Notes: generated from the letters alone by a model not told the origin. A DNA stretch of 64,000 bases from Gemmobacter nectariphilus (GCA_020721445.1 DYMU01000001.1:1-64000), one strand, 5' to 3'; positions 33,808 through 43,220 are shown, numbered from the stretch's first letter. Translations and numbers: made by a program.

Positions 33808-34449
33808 ATGACCCCCACTGAGCAATCCACCCGCGCGCTTGCCGTCTGCCGCCTTGCCCCCGTCGTGCCGGTGCTGGTGATCGACGACCTTGCCCATGCT
33901 GTGCCGCTCGCCCAAGCGCTTGTCGCCGGCTGCCTGCCGGCGCTTGAGGTGACGCTGCGCACGCCGTGCGCGCTGGACGCGATCCGCGCCATGTCGCAGG
34001 TGCCGGGTGGTGTCGTCGGGGCAGGCACGCTGCTGACCCCCGCCGATGTCAAGGCCGCCAAGGCCGCCGGTGCCACCTTCGGCGTGTCGCCCGGTGCCAC
34101 CCAACGCCTGCTGGATGCCTGCGCCGAACACGACCTGCCGCTTTTGCCCGGTGCGGTGACCGCCTCCGAGGTGATGGCGCTTTTGGAAATGGGCTATACG
34201 GTGCAAAAGTTCTTTCCGGCCGAGCAAGCGGGGGGTGCGGCTTTTCTGAAATCCATCGGCGCGCCGATCCCTCAGGTCGGCTTTTGCCCCACCGGCGGCA
34301 TCAGCCTGAAAAACGCGACCGATTACCTGTCGCTGAAAAACGTCCTCTGCGTCGGCGGCTCCTGGGTTGCCCCGAAAGACGACATGGCGCGCGGCGATTG
34401 GGCCGCCATCACCACCCTGGCGGCAGAGGCTGCTGGCCTGCGCGGTTAG
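33808..34449 (+). CDS. eda: KDPG aldolase
   Basis: A 213-residue class I aldolase that splits KDPG to pyruvate and glyceraldehyde 3-phosphate. The catalytic Glu is in ALEVTLRTP (near residue 46), the Schiff-base Lys in YTVQKFFPAE (near residue 134), and the phosphate site is FCPTGGISL. The ATG at 33808 is the family-typical start. With edd it completes the Entner-Doudoroff pair. Its stop overlaps the end of a convergent small gene at 34446. Confidence 0.95.
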   Translation: MTPTEQSTRALAVCRLAPVVPVLVIDDLAHAVPLAQALVAGCLPALEVTLRTPCALDAIRAMSQVPGGVVGAGTLLTPADVKAAKAAGATFGVSPGATQRLLDACAEHDLPLLPGAVTASEVMALLEMGYTVQKFFPAEQAGGAAFLKSIGAPIPQVGFCPTGGISLKNATDYLSLKNVLCVGGSWVAPKDDMARGDWAAITTLAAEAAGLRG

Positions 34450-34724
34450 TCCCGGGTCGCACCGCCGACCCGTGCCCCCCGCCCGCCCTTGCGCTGCGGC
34501 GGCGCGGCGGGGGTAAGGGCGGCGGTTAGAACCCGGCTCATCGGGTGGTCGGCGTCGGCCCCATACTCGGCCAGCACCACCCGCAGGGCATCGCCACTGT
34601 CAATCCCGGGCTTCAGGCTCAGCGCCCAGTCGATAAAGATCGACCGGCATTCGCCGTCGCTGATCCCCTCGATCCGGTAGCTTTCCCGCACCAACCCCTT
34701 GGGGTCCGCCTCATCCAGCCGCAT
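34446..34724 (-). CDS. small conserved-looking protein, unknown function
   Basis: A 92-residue protein beginning MRLDEADPKGLVRESYRIEG and ending in a Pro/Arg-rich tail. The body (GECRSIFIDWALSLKPGID) is compact and not membrane-bound. I recognise it only as a type that recurs in Rhodobacteraceae next to glnE, without a function. Its start overlaps the glnE stop by 14 bases, which implies coupling. It is convergent with eda. Confidence 0.65.
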   Translation of the reverse strand: MRLDEADPKGLVRESYRIEGISDGECRSIFIDWALSLKPGIDSGDALRVVLAEYGADADHPMSRVLTAALTPAAPPQRKGGRGARVGGATRD

Positions 34725-37515
34725 CACGCCTCTCCCCATCTTCTCCCCCTTGCATCTGGGCCGAGATCACCCTCTCGGCAAGCCCTGTCGCCGCCTCCAG
34801 CCGCGCGGTCAGGCTTTCGGCGCTGGTCTCGCCGGTTTCGCGCAGCAAGAATGCCCGCCCGCCCTCGCCCAACTCGGCCATGTCCAGCGCGCCTTCGGTC
34901 AACAGCCGGGTGCCGCATTGCAACCGCCACAGCAGCCGATAGGCATCCAGCAGTGCCGCCTGATCTGCCGCTGACAGGCCCGCCGCAGCGCCCGCCGCAA
35001 TCTGGCGCTCGACACCGCGTGCCGGGCTGCCCGCCATCAGGCAGACCATCTGTGCGCATAATTCCACATCCATCAGCCGGCCGGCACCGTTCTTTGCCTC
35101 CCAACTGCCCTTGGCCGGTTTGGCCTCTTGCAGCCGCTTGCGCATTGCCGCCACATCGGCGCGCACCGTTTCGCCCTTGCCCTTGCGGGCCAGAAGATCG
35201 CGGCGGACCGCCTCGACCTCGGCTGCCAGCGTGGCCTCGCCCACCAGCACCCGCGCGCGGGTCAGCGCCAGATGTTCCCAGGTCCAGGCCTCGGTTTCTT
35301 GATAGCTGACAAAGCTTTGCAGGCTGGTCGCCACCGGCCCCTGCCGCCCGGACGGGCGCAACCGCATGTCCACCTCGTAAAGCCGCCCCTCGGCCATCTG
35401 CGCGGTCAGCGCCGTGACCATGGCCTGCGTCAGCCGCGCATAATAGGGGCGCGTCGCCAAAGGCTTTGGCCCGGACGACTCCTCTACCCCTGCCGCGTCA
35501 TAGATCATGATCAGGTCCAGATCAGACCCTGCGTTCAACCGCTGCGCCCCCATCGACCCCATGCCGATCAGCACCGCGCCGCGCCCCGGCATCGGGCCGT
35601 GCTTGCGGGCAAATTCGGCGGCCACCACCGGCCAAAGCGCGGCCACCACCGCATCGGCCAGATCGGCATAGGATTTGCCGGCCTCGAATGCGTCGATCAA
35701 CCCGCGCAGATGGTGCACCCCGACCCTAAAATGCCATTCGCGCGTCCAGCGTCGTGCGGCATCCAGCTTCTTTTCGTAATCCGGCACCTCGGCCAGCACC
35801 TGCGCCAGTTCAGTCCGCAGCGCCGCCATTCCCGGCCAGGCCGCCCAGAAACTGCCGCCGATCACCGCATCCAGCACGGCCGCATTGCGCGACAAATGCC
35901 GTGCCAACCGGGGCGAGGTGCCTGCGATGTCGATGATCAGGGCAATCAGCGTCGGGTTGGCCTCGAACAGGCTGAAAATCTGCACCCCGGCGGGCAGACC
36001 GGCCAGAAACCCGTCCAGCGCGCGCAATGCCTCGTCCGGGTTGGCGGCGCGTTGCAACTCGCGCAACAATTGCGGCCGCAAGCGCCGGAAGATCGCCTGC
36101 GCCCGGTCCGACCGCAAGGCGGGATAGTGCTGCCAGCCCTGCACGATCACCTTCGCCGCATCCGACAGGTCCGGCCCGGCCTCGGCCTGACCCGGCGCAA
36201 AGAAGCCTTCGGTCAGGCGGTCTACCCGGGCCAGACGGTCCAGCAGATCGGCGCGGAAACTGGCGTCGTCCTGACCACAAAAGGCGGCGATCCGCGCGAC
36301 GCCCTCGGCAGTGATCGGCATATCGTGGGTTTGCGCGTCGTTCACCATCTGCAAGCGATGCTCGACCTCGCGGTGCGCGCGGTAGAGCAAGGTCAGCTCT
36401 TGCGCCACCTCGGGCGGGATCCAGCCCTTTGCCGCCAAGGCAGCCAGCCCCCCCACCGTGGTGCGGTCGCGCAAAGCCGGATCGCGCCCCCCGGCAATCA
36501 ACTGCCGGGTCTGGGTGAAAAACTCGATCTCGCGAATACCACCCTGACCCAGCTTCATGTTGTGGCCTTCGACCGTGACCTGGCCGTTCAAGCCGCGATG
36601 TTCGCGGATGCGCAGGCGCATGTCATGCGCATCCTGAATCGCGGCAAAATCCAGATGCTTGCGCCAGACAAACGGCGTCAGCGTCTTCAGAAACCGCGCG
36701 CCCGCCGCCAGATCGCCGCCACAGGGCCGCGCCTTGATATAGGCCGCGCGCTCCCATGTGCGGCCGACGCTTTCGTAATAGGATTCCGCCGCTGCCATCG
36801 ACAGGCAGACCGGCGTCACGCTTGCATCGGGGCGCAGGCGCAGATCGGTGCGAAACACATAGCCGTCGCCGGTCAGGTCCGACAACATCGCCGCCATCTT
36901 GCGCGTAACGCGGATGAATGCGGCACGCGCCTCTTGTTCCGCGCCCTGATAGCTTGTTTCGTCAAACAGGCAGATCAGGTCGATATCAGAGGAATAGTTC
37001 AGCTCGCCCGCCCCCATCTTGCCCATCGCCAGACTGATCATCCCGCCCGCCGTCGCGGCATCGTCAGGCCCCGCCCCCGGAAGTTTGCCGCGCCGGATCT
37101 CTTCGGCCACCAAGGTCACCATCGACAGATGCACGGCCCGGTCGGCCAGATCGGTCAAGGCGCCCGTCACCGTCTCCAGCGGCCAGACGCCGCCCAGATC
37201 GCACAGCGCGGTCAACAGGGCCAGCCGCCGCTTGGCCAGCCGCAGCCCCGTGCCAAGGCCATCCAGCGGCAACGCGTCCAGCCGGGCCAGTTCCGCCGCC
37301 AGCACGGTTTCCGGCGCTTGCTGCACGGCGTCGCGCAGCCATGGCGCTTCGTGGCCCATCAGGGATTTCAGATAGGGGCTGCACGCGGCGGTATTGGCCA
37401 AAAGCGCCGCCACATCGGGGCCAAGATCGGCAAAGGCCGCCCGCACCTCATCAGCGGCAGCACGATCATGCGGGCGGGGCAAGCGGGTCAGGCGCGCGGA
37501 AAATTCGGTCATCAT
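34711..37515 (-). CDS. glnE: bifunctional glutamine synthetase adenylyltransferase/adenylyl-removing enzyme
   Basis: A 934-residue protein with two nucleotidyltransferase domains. The N-terminal domain has NYSSDIDLICLFD (adenylyl-removing type) and the C-terminal domain has GAQRLNAGSDLDLIMIYD (adenylylating type); a regulatory region lies between. It sets glutamine synthetase activity in response to PII protein. The start is placed at 37515 where MMTEF begins; a TTG 12 codons earlier is possible. Neither start has a strong ribosome site. Length fits the family. Confidence 0.95.
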   Translation of the reverse strand: MMTEFSARLTRLPRPHDRAAADEVRAAFADLGPDVAALLANTAACSPYLKSLMGHEAPWLRDAVQQAPETVLAAELARLDALPLDGLGTGLRLAKRRLALLTALCDLGGVWPLETVTGALTDLADRAVHLSMVTLVAEEIRRGKLPGAGPDDAATAGGMISLAMGKMGAGELNYSSDIDLICLFDETSYQGAEQEARAAFIRVTRKMAAMLSDLTGDGYVFRTDLRLRPDASVTPVCLSMAAAESYYESVGRTWERAAYIKARPCGGDLAAGARFLKTLTPFVWRKHLDFAAIQDAHDMRLRIREHRGLNGQVTVEGHNMKLGQGGIREIEFFTQTRQLIAGGRDPALRDRTTVGGLAALAAKGWIPPEVAQELTLLYRAHREVEHRLQMVNDAQTHDMPITAEGVARIAAFCGQDDASFRADLLDRLARVDRLTEGFFAPGQAEAGPDLSDAAKVIVQGWQHYPALRSDRAQAIFRRLRPQLLRELQRAANPDEALRALDGFLAGLPAGVQIFSLFEANPTLIALIIDIAGTSPRLARHLSRNAAVLDAVIGGSFWAAWPGMAALRTELAQVLAEVPDYEKKLDAARRWTREWHFRVGVHHLRGLIDAFEAGKSYADLADAVVAALWPVVAAEFARKHGPMPGRGAVLIGMGSMGAQRLNAGSDLDLIMIYDAAGVEESSGPKPLATRPYYARLTQAMVTALTAQMAEGRLYEVDMRLRPSGRQGPVATSLQSFVSYQETEAWTWEHLALTRARVLVGEATLAAEVEAVRRDLLARKGKGETVRADVAAMRKRLQEAKPAKGSWEAKNGAGRLMDVELCAQMVCLMAGSPARGVERQIAAGAAAGLSAADQAALLDAYRLLWRLQCGTRLLTEGALDMAELGEGGRAFLLRETGETSAESLTARLEAATGLAERVISAQMQGGEDGERRDAAG

Positions 37516-37614
37516 GGCATCAGCTTTGGCCAATGCGGCAAGCCGGGTCAATCGTTTGTGCAGGTGCGGGGTGTTGCGTCGCAGGCCCAGTGCGCAGCGG
37601 CCAACAGTCCGACA

Positions 37615-38475
37615 TCAACCCGTGGGCGCGTCGGTGTCGTGGAACGACACTCCCTGTCGGGCCGCCAGATCGCAGAAAAACTGCCATGCAACGCGGCCCG
37701 AACGCGCGCCACGGGTGGCTTGCCATTCAATGGCCTCGGCGCGCAACCGATCCTCGGGCACCGCAACACCGTAAGCCGCGCAATAGCCGCGGATCATCGC
37801 CAGATAATCATCCTGCGAACAGGGGTGAAAGCCCAGCCACAGACCAAAGCGGTCGGACAGCGACACCTTTTCCTCTACCGCCTCGGACGGGTTGATGGCC
37901 GAGGACCGTTCGTTTTCGATCATGTCGCGCGGCATCAGATGGCGGCGGTTCGACGTGGCATAGAGCAGCACATTGTCGGGCCGGCCCTCGATGCCACCAT
38001 CCAGCACAGCTTTGAGCGATTTGTAATGCTGGTCATCATGGCTGAACGACAGGTCATCGCAAAACAGGATGAACCGCGCGTCTGCCCCGCGCAGATGCGC
38101 CAGCAGGCGCTGCACCGATGGCAGGTCTTCACGCGCCAGTTCCACGATCTTCAAGCTGTGCCCTTCGGCCACCACCCGGCCATGCACCGCCTTGACCAGG
38201 GATGACTTTCCCATCCCCCGCGCGCCCCACAGCAGCGCATTGTTGGCAGGCAGGCCGCGCGTAAAATGCCGGGTGTTGTCCAGCAGCGTGTCGCGGACGC
38301 GGTTGACGCCGATCAGCAGCGACAGGTCCACGCGCGCGACCCGCGCCACAGGCTCCAGCCGGTCAGGGTCGGTGTGCCAGGCAAAGGCATCGGCAGCGGC
38401 AAAATCAGGCGCTGCACGCGGCGCCGGGGCCAAGCGTTCCAGCGCGGCGGCGATGCGGTCCAAGGCGTCGCTCAT
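37615..38475 (-). CDS. DUF815 AAA-type ATP-binding protein
   Basis: A 286-residue P-loop protein. Walker A is LLWGARGMGKSSL (near residue 85), Walker B FILFCDDLSF, and the family-marking stretch is YATSNRRHLMPRDMIENE followed by LSDRFGLWLGFH. DUF815 proteins are common in Proteobacteria but the client is unknown. Its start overlaps the tatC stop by four bases, so it may be expressed with the Tat export genes. Confidence 0.88.
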   Translation of the reverse strand: MSDALDRIAAALERLAPAPRAAPDFAAADAFAWHTDPDRLEPVARVARVDLSLLIGVNRVRDTLLDNTRHFTRGLPANNALLWGARGMGKSSLVKAVHGRVVAEGHSLKIVELAREDLPSVQRLLAHLRGADARFILFCDDLSFSHDDQHYKSLKAVLDGGIEGRPDNVLLYATSNRRHLMPRDMIENERSSAINPSEAVEEKVSLSDRFGLWLGFHPCSQDDYLAMIRGYCAAYGVAVPEDRLRAEAIEWQATRGARSGRVAWQFFCDLAARQGVSFHDTDAPTG

Positions 38476-39383
38476 GGCTCAATATCGTCTTCTTCGGGGT
38501 CTTCCCACAGGCCTTGGGCGCGCAATTCGGCCTCACGCTTCTTCTCGATCCGGCGGATCAGGAAGATCGACACCTCGTACAGCGGATAGACTGCGAAAAA
38601 CAGGATAAGCTGGCTCATCACGTCAGGCGGTGTCACCAGCGCGGCCACGATCAGGATCAACACCATGGCGTATTTGCGCGTGCCCGACAGGCCCGCCGAG
38701 GTGACAAGCCCTGCCTTGCCCATCAGCGTCAGCAGCACCGGCAGTTGAAAACACAACCCAAAGGCAATGATCAGCTTCAGCGAGATATCCAGCGTCTCAT
38801 TGACCTTGCCCTGAAACACGATGTCGATGCCTTTGCTTTCCACCGCCTCGGTCAGCGGCGTGGCGACCGTGGCATCGGAAATCGGCGCGTCAGAAATCGC
38901 GGGCAAGATCGCCGACACGATCGACGACGCATCGGCAAAGCCCAGAAAGAACGTCATCGCAAGGGGCGTCACGACATAGTGCGAAAACACCGCCCCGACG
39001 ACGAACAGCGCAGGCGACGCGATGATGAACGGCAAGAATGCCGCCTTTTCATTGCGATACAGCCCCGGCGCCACAAACCGCCACATCTGGTAGGCGATCA
39101 CCGGAAACGACACCGCCAGCCCCGCCACCACCGAAATATGCACCAGCGTGAAGAAATATTCCTGCGGTGCTGTGTATTGCATCACCGGGTTCGGGTTCCC
39201 CAGACTGCGCATCGCCTCTTCGATCGGGTTCAGCAGGAAATCGAGGATCGGCTCGGCCACCACAAAGCACAGCAGCATCGCAATGATGAACGCGCTGGCC
39301 GCCCAGATCAGGCGGTTGCGCAATTCGGCCAGATGTTCGATCAGCGGGGCCGAACTGTCGTCAATGTCATCGGTCTTGGTCAT
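38472..39383 (-). CDS. tatC: Sec-independent protein translocase TatC
   Basis: A 303-residue inner-membrane protein with six membrane segments. N-terminal APLIEHLAELRNRLIWA is the TatC signature (twin-arginine signal binding), and the motif FVAPGLYRNEKAAFLPFI lies near residue 110. The C-terminal tail after the last segment is long and charged. TatC is the receptor of the twin-arginine pathway for folded proteins. It overlaps tatB by four bases and DUF815 by four bases. A long insertion (about residues 150-180) lies between segments. Confidence 0.95.
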   Translation of the reverse strand: MTKTDDIDDSSAPLIEHLAELRNRLIWAASAFIIAMLLCFVVAEPILDFLLNPIEEAMRSLGNPNPVMQYTAPQEYFFTLVHISVVAGLAVSFPVIAYQMWRFVAPGLYRNEKAAFLPFIIASPALFVVGAVFSHYVVTPLAMTFFLGFADASSIVSAILPAISDAPISDATVATPLTEAVESKGIDIVFQGKVNETLDISLKLIIAFGLCFQLPVLLTLMGKAGLVTSAGLSGTRKYAMVLILIVAALVTPPDVMSQLILFFAVYPLYEVSIFLIRRIEKKREAELRAQGLWEDPEEDDIEP

Positions 39384-39862
39384 GCATCTGCCTTGGGTGT
39401 GCTATCATCGGGGCTGGCGGGCATCGCCATTGGGTCCGCCGCAGGCGTGGGGCGCGCCAAGGCCGCCACCGCGTCCTCGGCCACGGCCTTGCGCGCGGCC
39501 TGCGCCTCAGCCAGGGCCTGCGTCGCCGGGCCGGGCGTGGCCTCTGCCGTGTTCGGCTTGGCCGTCGGACGCGGCGTGCTCTTCAGCGGATCCCACTTTT
39601 CGAACTTGTCGGTCGCTTCCTTGATCGCGTCCAGCCCCATCGACTTGGCCGAAGTCACCGACCGAAGATCCTTGGCAACATCCTTCACCCCGGCTTCATC
39701 CGCCGCGGCTTCCATCGCACGCGAGAAGTCACGCGCCATCACCCGCATCTTGGCGGTGAACTTGCCAAGGCTGCGAAACAACCCCGGCAGGTCTTTCGGG
39801 CCAATCACGATCAACGCGACAATCCCGATCACCAAGAGTTCCGACATTCCAAGGTCAAACAT
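39380..39862 (-). CDS. tatB: twin-arginine translocase subunit TatB
   Basis: A 160-residue protein with the TatB start MFDLGMSELLVIGIVALIVIG and the hinge GPKDLPGLFRSLGKF, then an amphipathic helix and a Pro/Ala-rich tail. TatB works with TatC in binding twin-arginine signals. The conserved Glu at position 8 is present. It lies 36 bases after tatA and overlaps tatC by four. Confidence 0.94.
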   Translation of the reverse strand: MFDLGMSELLVIGIVALIVIGPKDLPGLFRSLGKFTAKMRVMARDFSRAMEAAADEAGVKDVAKDLRSVTSAKSMGLDAIKEATDKFEKWDPLKSTPRPTAKPNTAEATPGPATQALAEAQAARKAVAEDAVAALARPTPAADPMAMPASPDDSTPKADA

Positions 39863-39898
39863 GACGCGCGCCTTTCACTACCGGGCCAGGGCCGCGCC

Positions 39899-40117
39899 TC
39901 AGACCTTGTCCTTGTCGGCCTCGGGCGTCACATCGCGTGCGGTCGTGGCGGTGGGGGCGGCTTCAAGCTCTTCGGTGCTGTCCTTGACGCCTTTCTTGAA
40001 GGCGGTGATGCCCTTGCCGACCTCACCCATCAGGGACGAAATCTTGCCGCGCCCGAACAGGACCAGCACGACGACAGCGATAAGAAGAAGGCCGGGAAGG
40101 CCGATGTTGTTCAGCAT
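39899..40117 (-). CDS. tatA: twin-arginine translocase subunit TatA
   Basis: A 72-residue pore-forming Tat subunit. It has a membrane helix [16 protein letters not shown], the hinge [16 protein letters not shown] and an amphipathic helix KAFKKGV-like segment, then an acidic tail. The ATG at 40117 is chosen over a longer frame because the family starts just before the membrane helix. It heads the tatABC unit. Confidence 0.94.
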   Translation of the reverse strand: MLNNIGLPGLLLIAVVVLVLFGRGKISSLMGEVGKGITAFKKGVKDSTEELEAAPTATTARDVTPEADKDKV

Positions 40118-40241
40118 GGGATGTTCCTTTTGCAAAAGCCGGGCCAAGGGGGCCACACCTGTATTGGCGTCCATTTAGACCTGTCGCTACGCGGTTCATA
40201 GCCCTGATCCCTGCGGCACAGGGGGCATTGCGTGCAGGTAG

Positions 40242-40259
40242 CTGACAGCTATATGTCAG
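40242..40259. promoter_or_regulatory. perfect palindrome before the WYL regulator gene
   Basis: CTGACAGCTATATGTCAG has 6-base arms CTGACA and TGTCAG around GCTATA, 22 bases before the regulator start. It lies between the divergent tatA and WYL genes and is likely an operator for the WYL protein. Confidence 0.6.
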
Positions 40260-40281
40260 TTGCCCCCTGTTGGAATATGCG

Positions 40282-40968
40282 ATGCGCCGCACCGACCGCC
40301 TGTTCGATCTGATCCAGATATTGCGCGACGGACGCTTGCACCGTGCGACCGAGATGGCCGCACGCCTGAACGTGTCGGTGCGCACCATCTGGCGCGACAT
40401 GGCCACGCTGATGGCCAGCGGCCTGCCGGTCGAGGGTGAACGCGGCGTGGGCTACATCCTGCGCGCGCCGATCACCCTGCCGCCGATGATCCTGACCGGG
40501 GCCGAGCTTGACGCCCTGCGCCTGGGTGTGCGGCTGGTGGCCGAAGGCACGGATGCCGGGCTTGCCCGCGCCGCCAAGGGCCTTGCCACCAAGATCGCCA
40601 GCGTCACCCCCGCCCCGCCCGAAGGCGACGGCGACGATCTGTTCGTGTTCACCGGGCAGGAAACCAACCGCGCCACCGCGCATCTGCCGCTGATCCGCAA
40701 GGCGATCCGGGCGCATGAGCGGCTGACCATCACCTATATCGACCCCGAGGGCCGCGAGACGCATCGCGATATCCGGCCCCTTGCGCTGGAAATGGCGTCA
40801 CGGATCTGGACCCTTGCCGCCTGGTGCGAGGCGCGCGGCGGCTTTCGCAGCTTTCGGATCGACCGCATCGCCGCCTGCACCCCGACAGGGGAACGGTTTG
40901 GCCTTGAACCGGGCCGCGGCCTTGCCGACTACCGCGCCCATATGGCCGAAGGATCCACCCCGCCCTAA
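40282..40968 (+). CDS. HTH and WYL-domain transcription regulator
   Basis: A 228-residue regulator. The N-terminal helix-turn-helix is RLFDLIQILRDGRLHRATEMAARLNVSVRTIWRD-type (residues about 5-38, HTH_11/DeoR-like), and the C-terminal half is a WYL domain in which the triad reads WTL (SRIWTLAAWCEA) followed by FRSFRIDRIAAC. WYL domains sense ligands or nucleic acid. The ATG at 40282 fits the family; a TTG at 40270 is possible. An exact palindrome upstream suggests self-control. Its stop overlaps the convergent ABC gene. Confidence 0.88.
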   Translation: MRRTDRLFDLIQILRDGRLHRATEMAARLNVSVRTIWRDMATLMASGLPVEGERGVGYILRAPITLPPMILTGAELDALRLGVRLVAEGTDAGLARAAKGLATKIASVTPAPPEGDGDDLFVFTGQETNRATAHLPLIRKAIRAHERLTITYIDPEGRETHRDIRPLALEMASRIWTLAAWCEARGGFRSFRIDRIAACTPTGERFGLEPGRGLADYRAHMAEGSTPP

Positions 40969-42047
40969 CGCGCCGGAAACACGAAACAGCGGTCGCGCCG
41001 GATCATCAGCCACAAAGCGGTGCCCGGCTTGGGCAAGAACACCCCCGGCACCGATGCGGTCAGGGTGCTGCCGTCAAACTCCATCCGGAACTCCACCAGA
41101 CTCTCGCGCCCCAGATAGCGCGCCCGAACCACCGTGCCGCGCGCCGGCGTGCCATCCATCGGCGTCGGGTTCGGCCCGCGCCCGGCGCGGTCAAAATCGA
41201 TCTTCAGATGCTGCGGACGGATCACGATCTCCACCATCGCCCCATCGCCATGACCCGGCGTCAGGAAGACCCCGAACGGCGTTTCGGTCAGCGCCCCCCG
41301 CGACACACCCCGAATCACATTGATGTCGCTGAAAAACGCTGCCGCCGCCTTGTCCACCGGCGCGTTGTAGACGTTGTAGGGCGCGCCCTGCTGAACCACC
41401 TGCCCGTCGCGCATCAGGGCAATCTCGTCGGCCATCCGCATCGCCTCGTCGGGCTCGTGCGTGACCAGCACCACCGCCGTGCCCTCATCCTTCAGGATGT
41501 CGAGCGTCACATCGCGGATGCCATCGCGCAACCGGTTGTCCAGCCCCGAAAACGGCTCGTCCATCAACATCACCCTGGGGCGCGGTGCAAGCGCCCGGGC
41601 CAGTGCCACGCGCTGCTGCTCGCCCCCCGACAACTGGTGCGGATGCTTGGACCCAAAGCCCGCCAGATTGACCCGCTCCAGCAACTCGCCCACCCGCGCC
41701 GCCTTTGCCGCCCGGTCGCCCTTCAGCCCGAAGCCGACATTTTCCGCCACCGTCAAATGCGGAAACAGCGCAAAGTCCTGAAACATCAGGCCCACCGACC
41801 GCGCCTCGGGTGGCAGATGGCGGTTGGGCGCGGCAACCTCGACCCCGTCGATCGCAATCCGCCCGGCCTCAAGCCGCTCCACCCCGGCAATCATCCGCAA
41901 GGTGGTGGACTTGCCGCATCCCGACGGCCCCAGCAGACAGGTCACCTGCCCCGCCGCCACCCGCAGCGACACATCATCCACCACGGCGCGGCCCGCAAAG
42001 GACCGGCGCAGATGATCGACCACAAGACGTGGCGCGGGGTGCGGCAT
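40965..42047 (-). CDS. ABC transporter ATP-binding protein (iron/spermidine type)
   Basis: A 360-residue ATPase. Walker A is GPSGCGKST (40-48), the signature LSGGEQQRVALARAL, Walker B VMLMDEP, and a TOBE-type regulatory domain fills residues about 275-360 (VEIVIRPQHLKI). It resembles FbpC/PotA families for ferric iron or polyamine import. No permease or binding-protein gene is near, so it is an orphan here and its substrate is undecided. The ATG at 42047 follows the hydrophobic start of a longer frame. Confidence 0.88.
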   Translation of the reverse strand: MPHPAPRLVVDHLRRSFAGRAVVDDVSLRVAAGQVTCLLGPSGCGKSTTLRMIAGVERLEAGRIAIDGVEVAAPNRHLPPEARSVGLMFQDFALFPHLTVAENVGFGLKGDRAAKAARVGELLERVNLAGFGSKHPHQLSGGEQQRVALARALAPRPRVMLMDEPFSGLDNRLRDGIRDVTLDILKDEGTAVVLVTHEPDEAMRMADEIALMRDGQVVQQGAPYNVYNAPVDKAAAAFFSDINVIRGVSRGALTETPFGVFLTPGHGDGAMVEIVIRPQHLKIDFDRAGRGPNPTPMDGTPARGTVVRARYLGRESLVEFRMEFDGSTLTASVPGVFLPKPGTALWLMIRRDRCFVFPAR

Positions 42048-42139
42048 CGGTTTTCCCACAAATTTTCTCAACTTTCCCTAGCAGCCCGGACCAAGCAGGG
42101 CAAGACGGACCCCCACCGCCCAAGCCTGCCCCACACCGC

Positions 42140-42170
42140 TTTCTCTTTCAAAAAATATCCCCGCCGGAGG
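42140..42170. repeat. dispersed intergenic repeat, copy 3
   Basis: TTTCTCTTTCAAAAAATATC with a following CCCGCCGGAGG, the reverse-orientation copy of the element at 8751. It lies between the ABC gene and the dehydrogenase gene on the minus strand. Confidence 0.6.
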
Positions 42171-42275
42171 CCCCGCCCGAGGAGACGCGCGCCCCGCGCG
42201 CGACGTGACAAAGGCCTTGCGCCGCAGGCGCTCGTCTTGATCCGCTGCGTCAGCAGTCACCGCGTCACGCGCCCC

Positions 42276-43055
42276 TCAGATCGTCGCGTTGGTGGCACCG
42301 CCATCCAGCAAGATGTTCTGCCCGACGATGAACCCGGCATGGACCGAGCACAGATAGGCACAGGCCGCGCCGAACTCGGCGGCGGTGCCATAGCGCCGGG
42401 CGGGGATGGTGGCAAAGCGGCGGGCGCGGGCCTCGTCCATCGTGATGCCCTCGGCCTTGACCACCGCGCCATCAAGGGATGTGGCGCGGTCGGTGTCATG
42501 GATGCCGGGCAGCAGGTTGTTGATCGTTACCCCCGATGGGGCCACCTGCCGCGCGGTGCCCGCAACATAGCCAGTCAGCCCGGTGCGGGCGGCATTCGAC
42601 AGGCCCAGTTGCGGGATCGGCGCCTTGACCGACTGGCTGGTGATGTTGACCACCCGGCCCCAGCCGCGGCCCATCATCCCCGGCAGCAATGCGGTCATCA
42701 ACGCAATCGGCGTCAGCATGTTGGCATCCAGCGCCCGGATGAAATCGTCCCGGTCCCAGTCGCTCCACAGCCCCGGCGGCGGGCCGCCGGCGTTGGTGAC
42801 CAGAATATCCACCGCGCCCGCCGCGGCCAGCACCTGCGCCCGGCCGGCGTCCAAGGTGATGTCGACCGCCACCGTCACCACCTGCACGCCATGCGCGGCA
42901 CGGATCGCTGCCGCCGTGTCCTCCAGCGCCGCAGCCCCCCGCGCATTCAGCACCAGATCAACCCCGGCGGCGGCAAGCGCCTCGGCACAGCCGCGCCCCA
43001 ACCCCTTCGAGCTTGCACAGACCAATGCACGCTTTCCCCTGATCCCCAGATCCAT
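42276..43055 (-). CDS. short-chain dehydrogenase/reductase
   Basis: A 259-residue Rossmann oxidoreductase. The cofactor motif is ALVCASSKGLGRGCAEAL (residues about 9-26), followed by LVTNAGGPPPG and the catalytic region NITSQSVKAPIPQLGLSNAARTG. Where most family members have YxxxK, this has SNAARTG, so the usual Tyr is absent, as in the 3-oxoacyl reductase-like subgroup with GGPPPG. The ATG at 43055 is six bases from GGGGAG; an ATG at 43061 would be too close. Substrate is unknown. Confidence 0.88.
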   Translation of the reverse strand: MDLGIRGKRALVCASSKGLGRGCAEALAAAGVDLVLNARGAAALEDTAAAIRAAHGVQVVTVAVDITLDAGRAQVLAAAGAVDILVTNAGGPPPGLWSDWDRDDFIRALDANMLTPIALMTALLPGMMGRGWGRVVNITSQSVKAPIPQLGLSNAARTGLTGYVAGTARQVAPSGVTINNLLPGIHDTDRATSLDGAVVKAEGITMDEARARRFATIPARRYGTAAEFGAACAYLCSVHAGFIVGQNILLDGGATNATI

Positions 43056-43121
43056 CGCCATCTCCCCAATTTTGCCTCATATCGGTAGCAGGCTGTGCCC
43101 GGGGTGCAAGCCCCGCCAATG

Positions 43122-43158
43122 TTGACGCAAGGATCGCACCCGGCTATGCGACCCTTGC
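43122..43158 (+). promoter_or_regulatory. promoter-like hexamers overlapped by a 12-base inverted repeat
   Basis: TTGACG at 43122 and TATGCG 17 bases on look like a -35/-10 pair. A 12-base inverted repeat with one mismatch (GCAAGGATCGCA and TGCGACCCTTGC, 8-base spacer) overlies them at 43127-43158. This fits a repressor site on the promoter of the Hint gene. Confidence 0.5.
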
Positions 43159-43220
43159 GATTGTGCAAGCTGACCCGCCGGTTTTTCAGGTCAAACTCGG
43201 ATTTCATCAGGCCCATCATC

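Noticed and set aside
35128-38205. Plus-strand open frame of 1025 codons opposite glnE and the DUF815 gene
   Set aside because: It spans two real minus-strand genes and the gap between them, with Gln/His/Arg-rich nonsense composition; no domain is seen.
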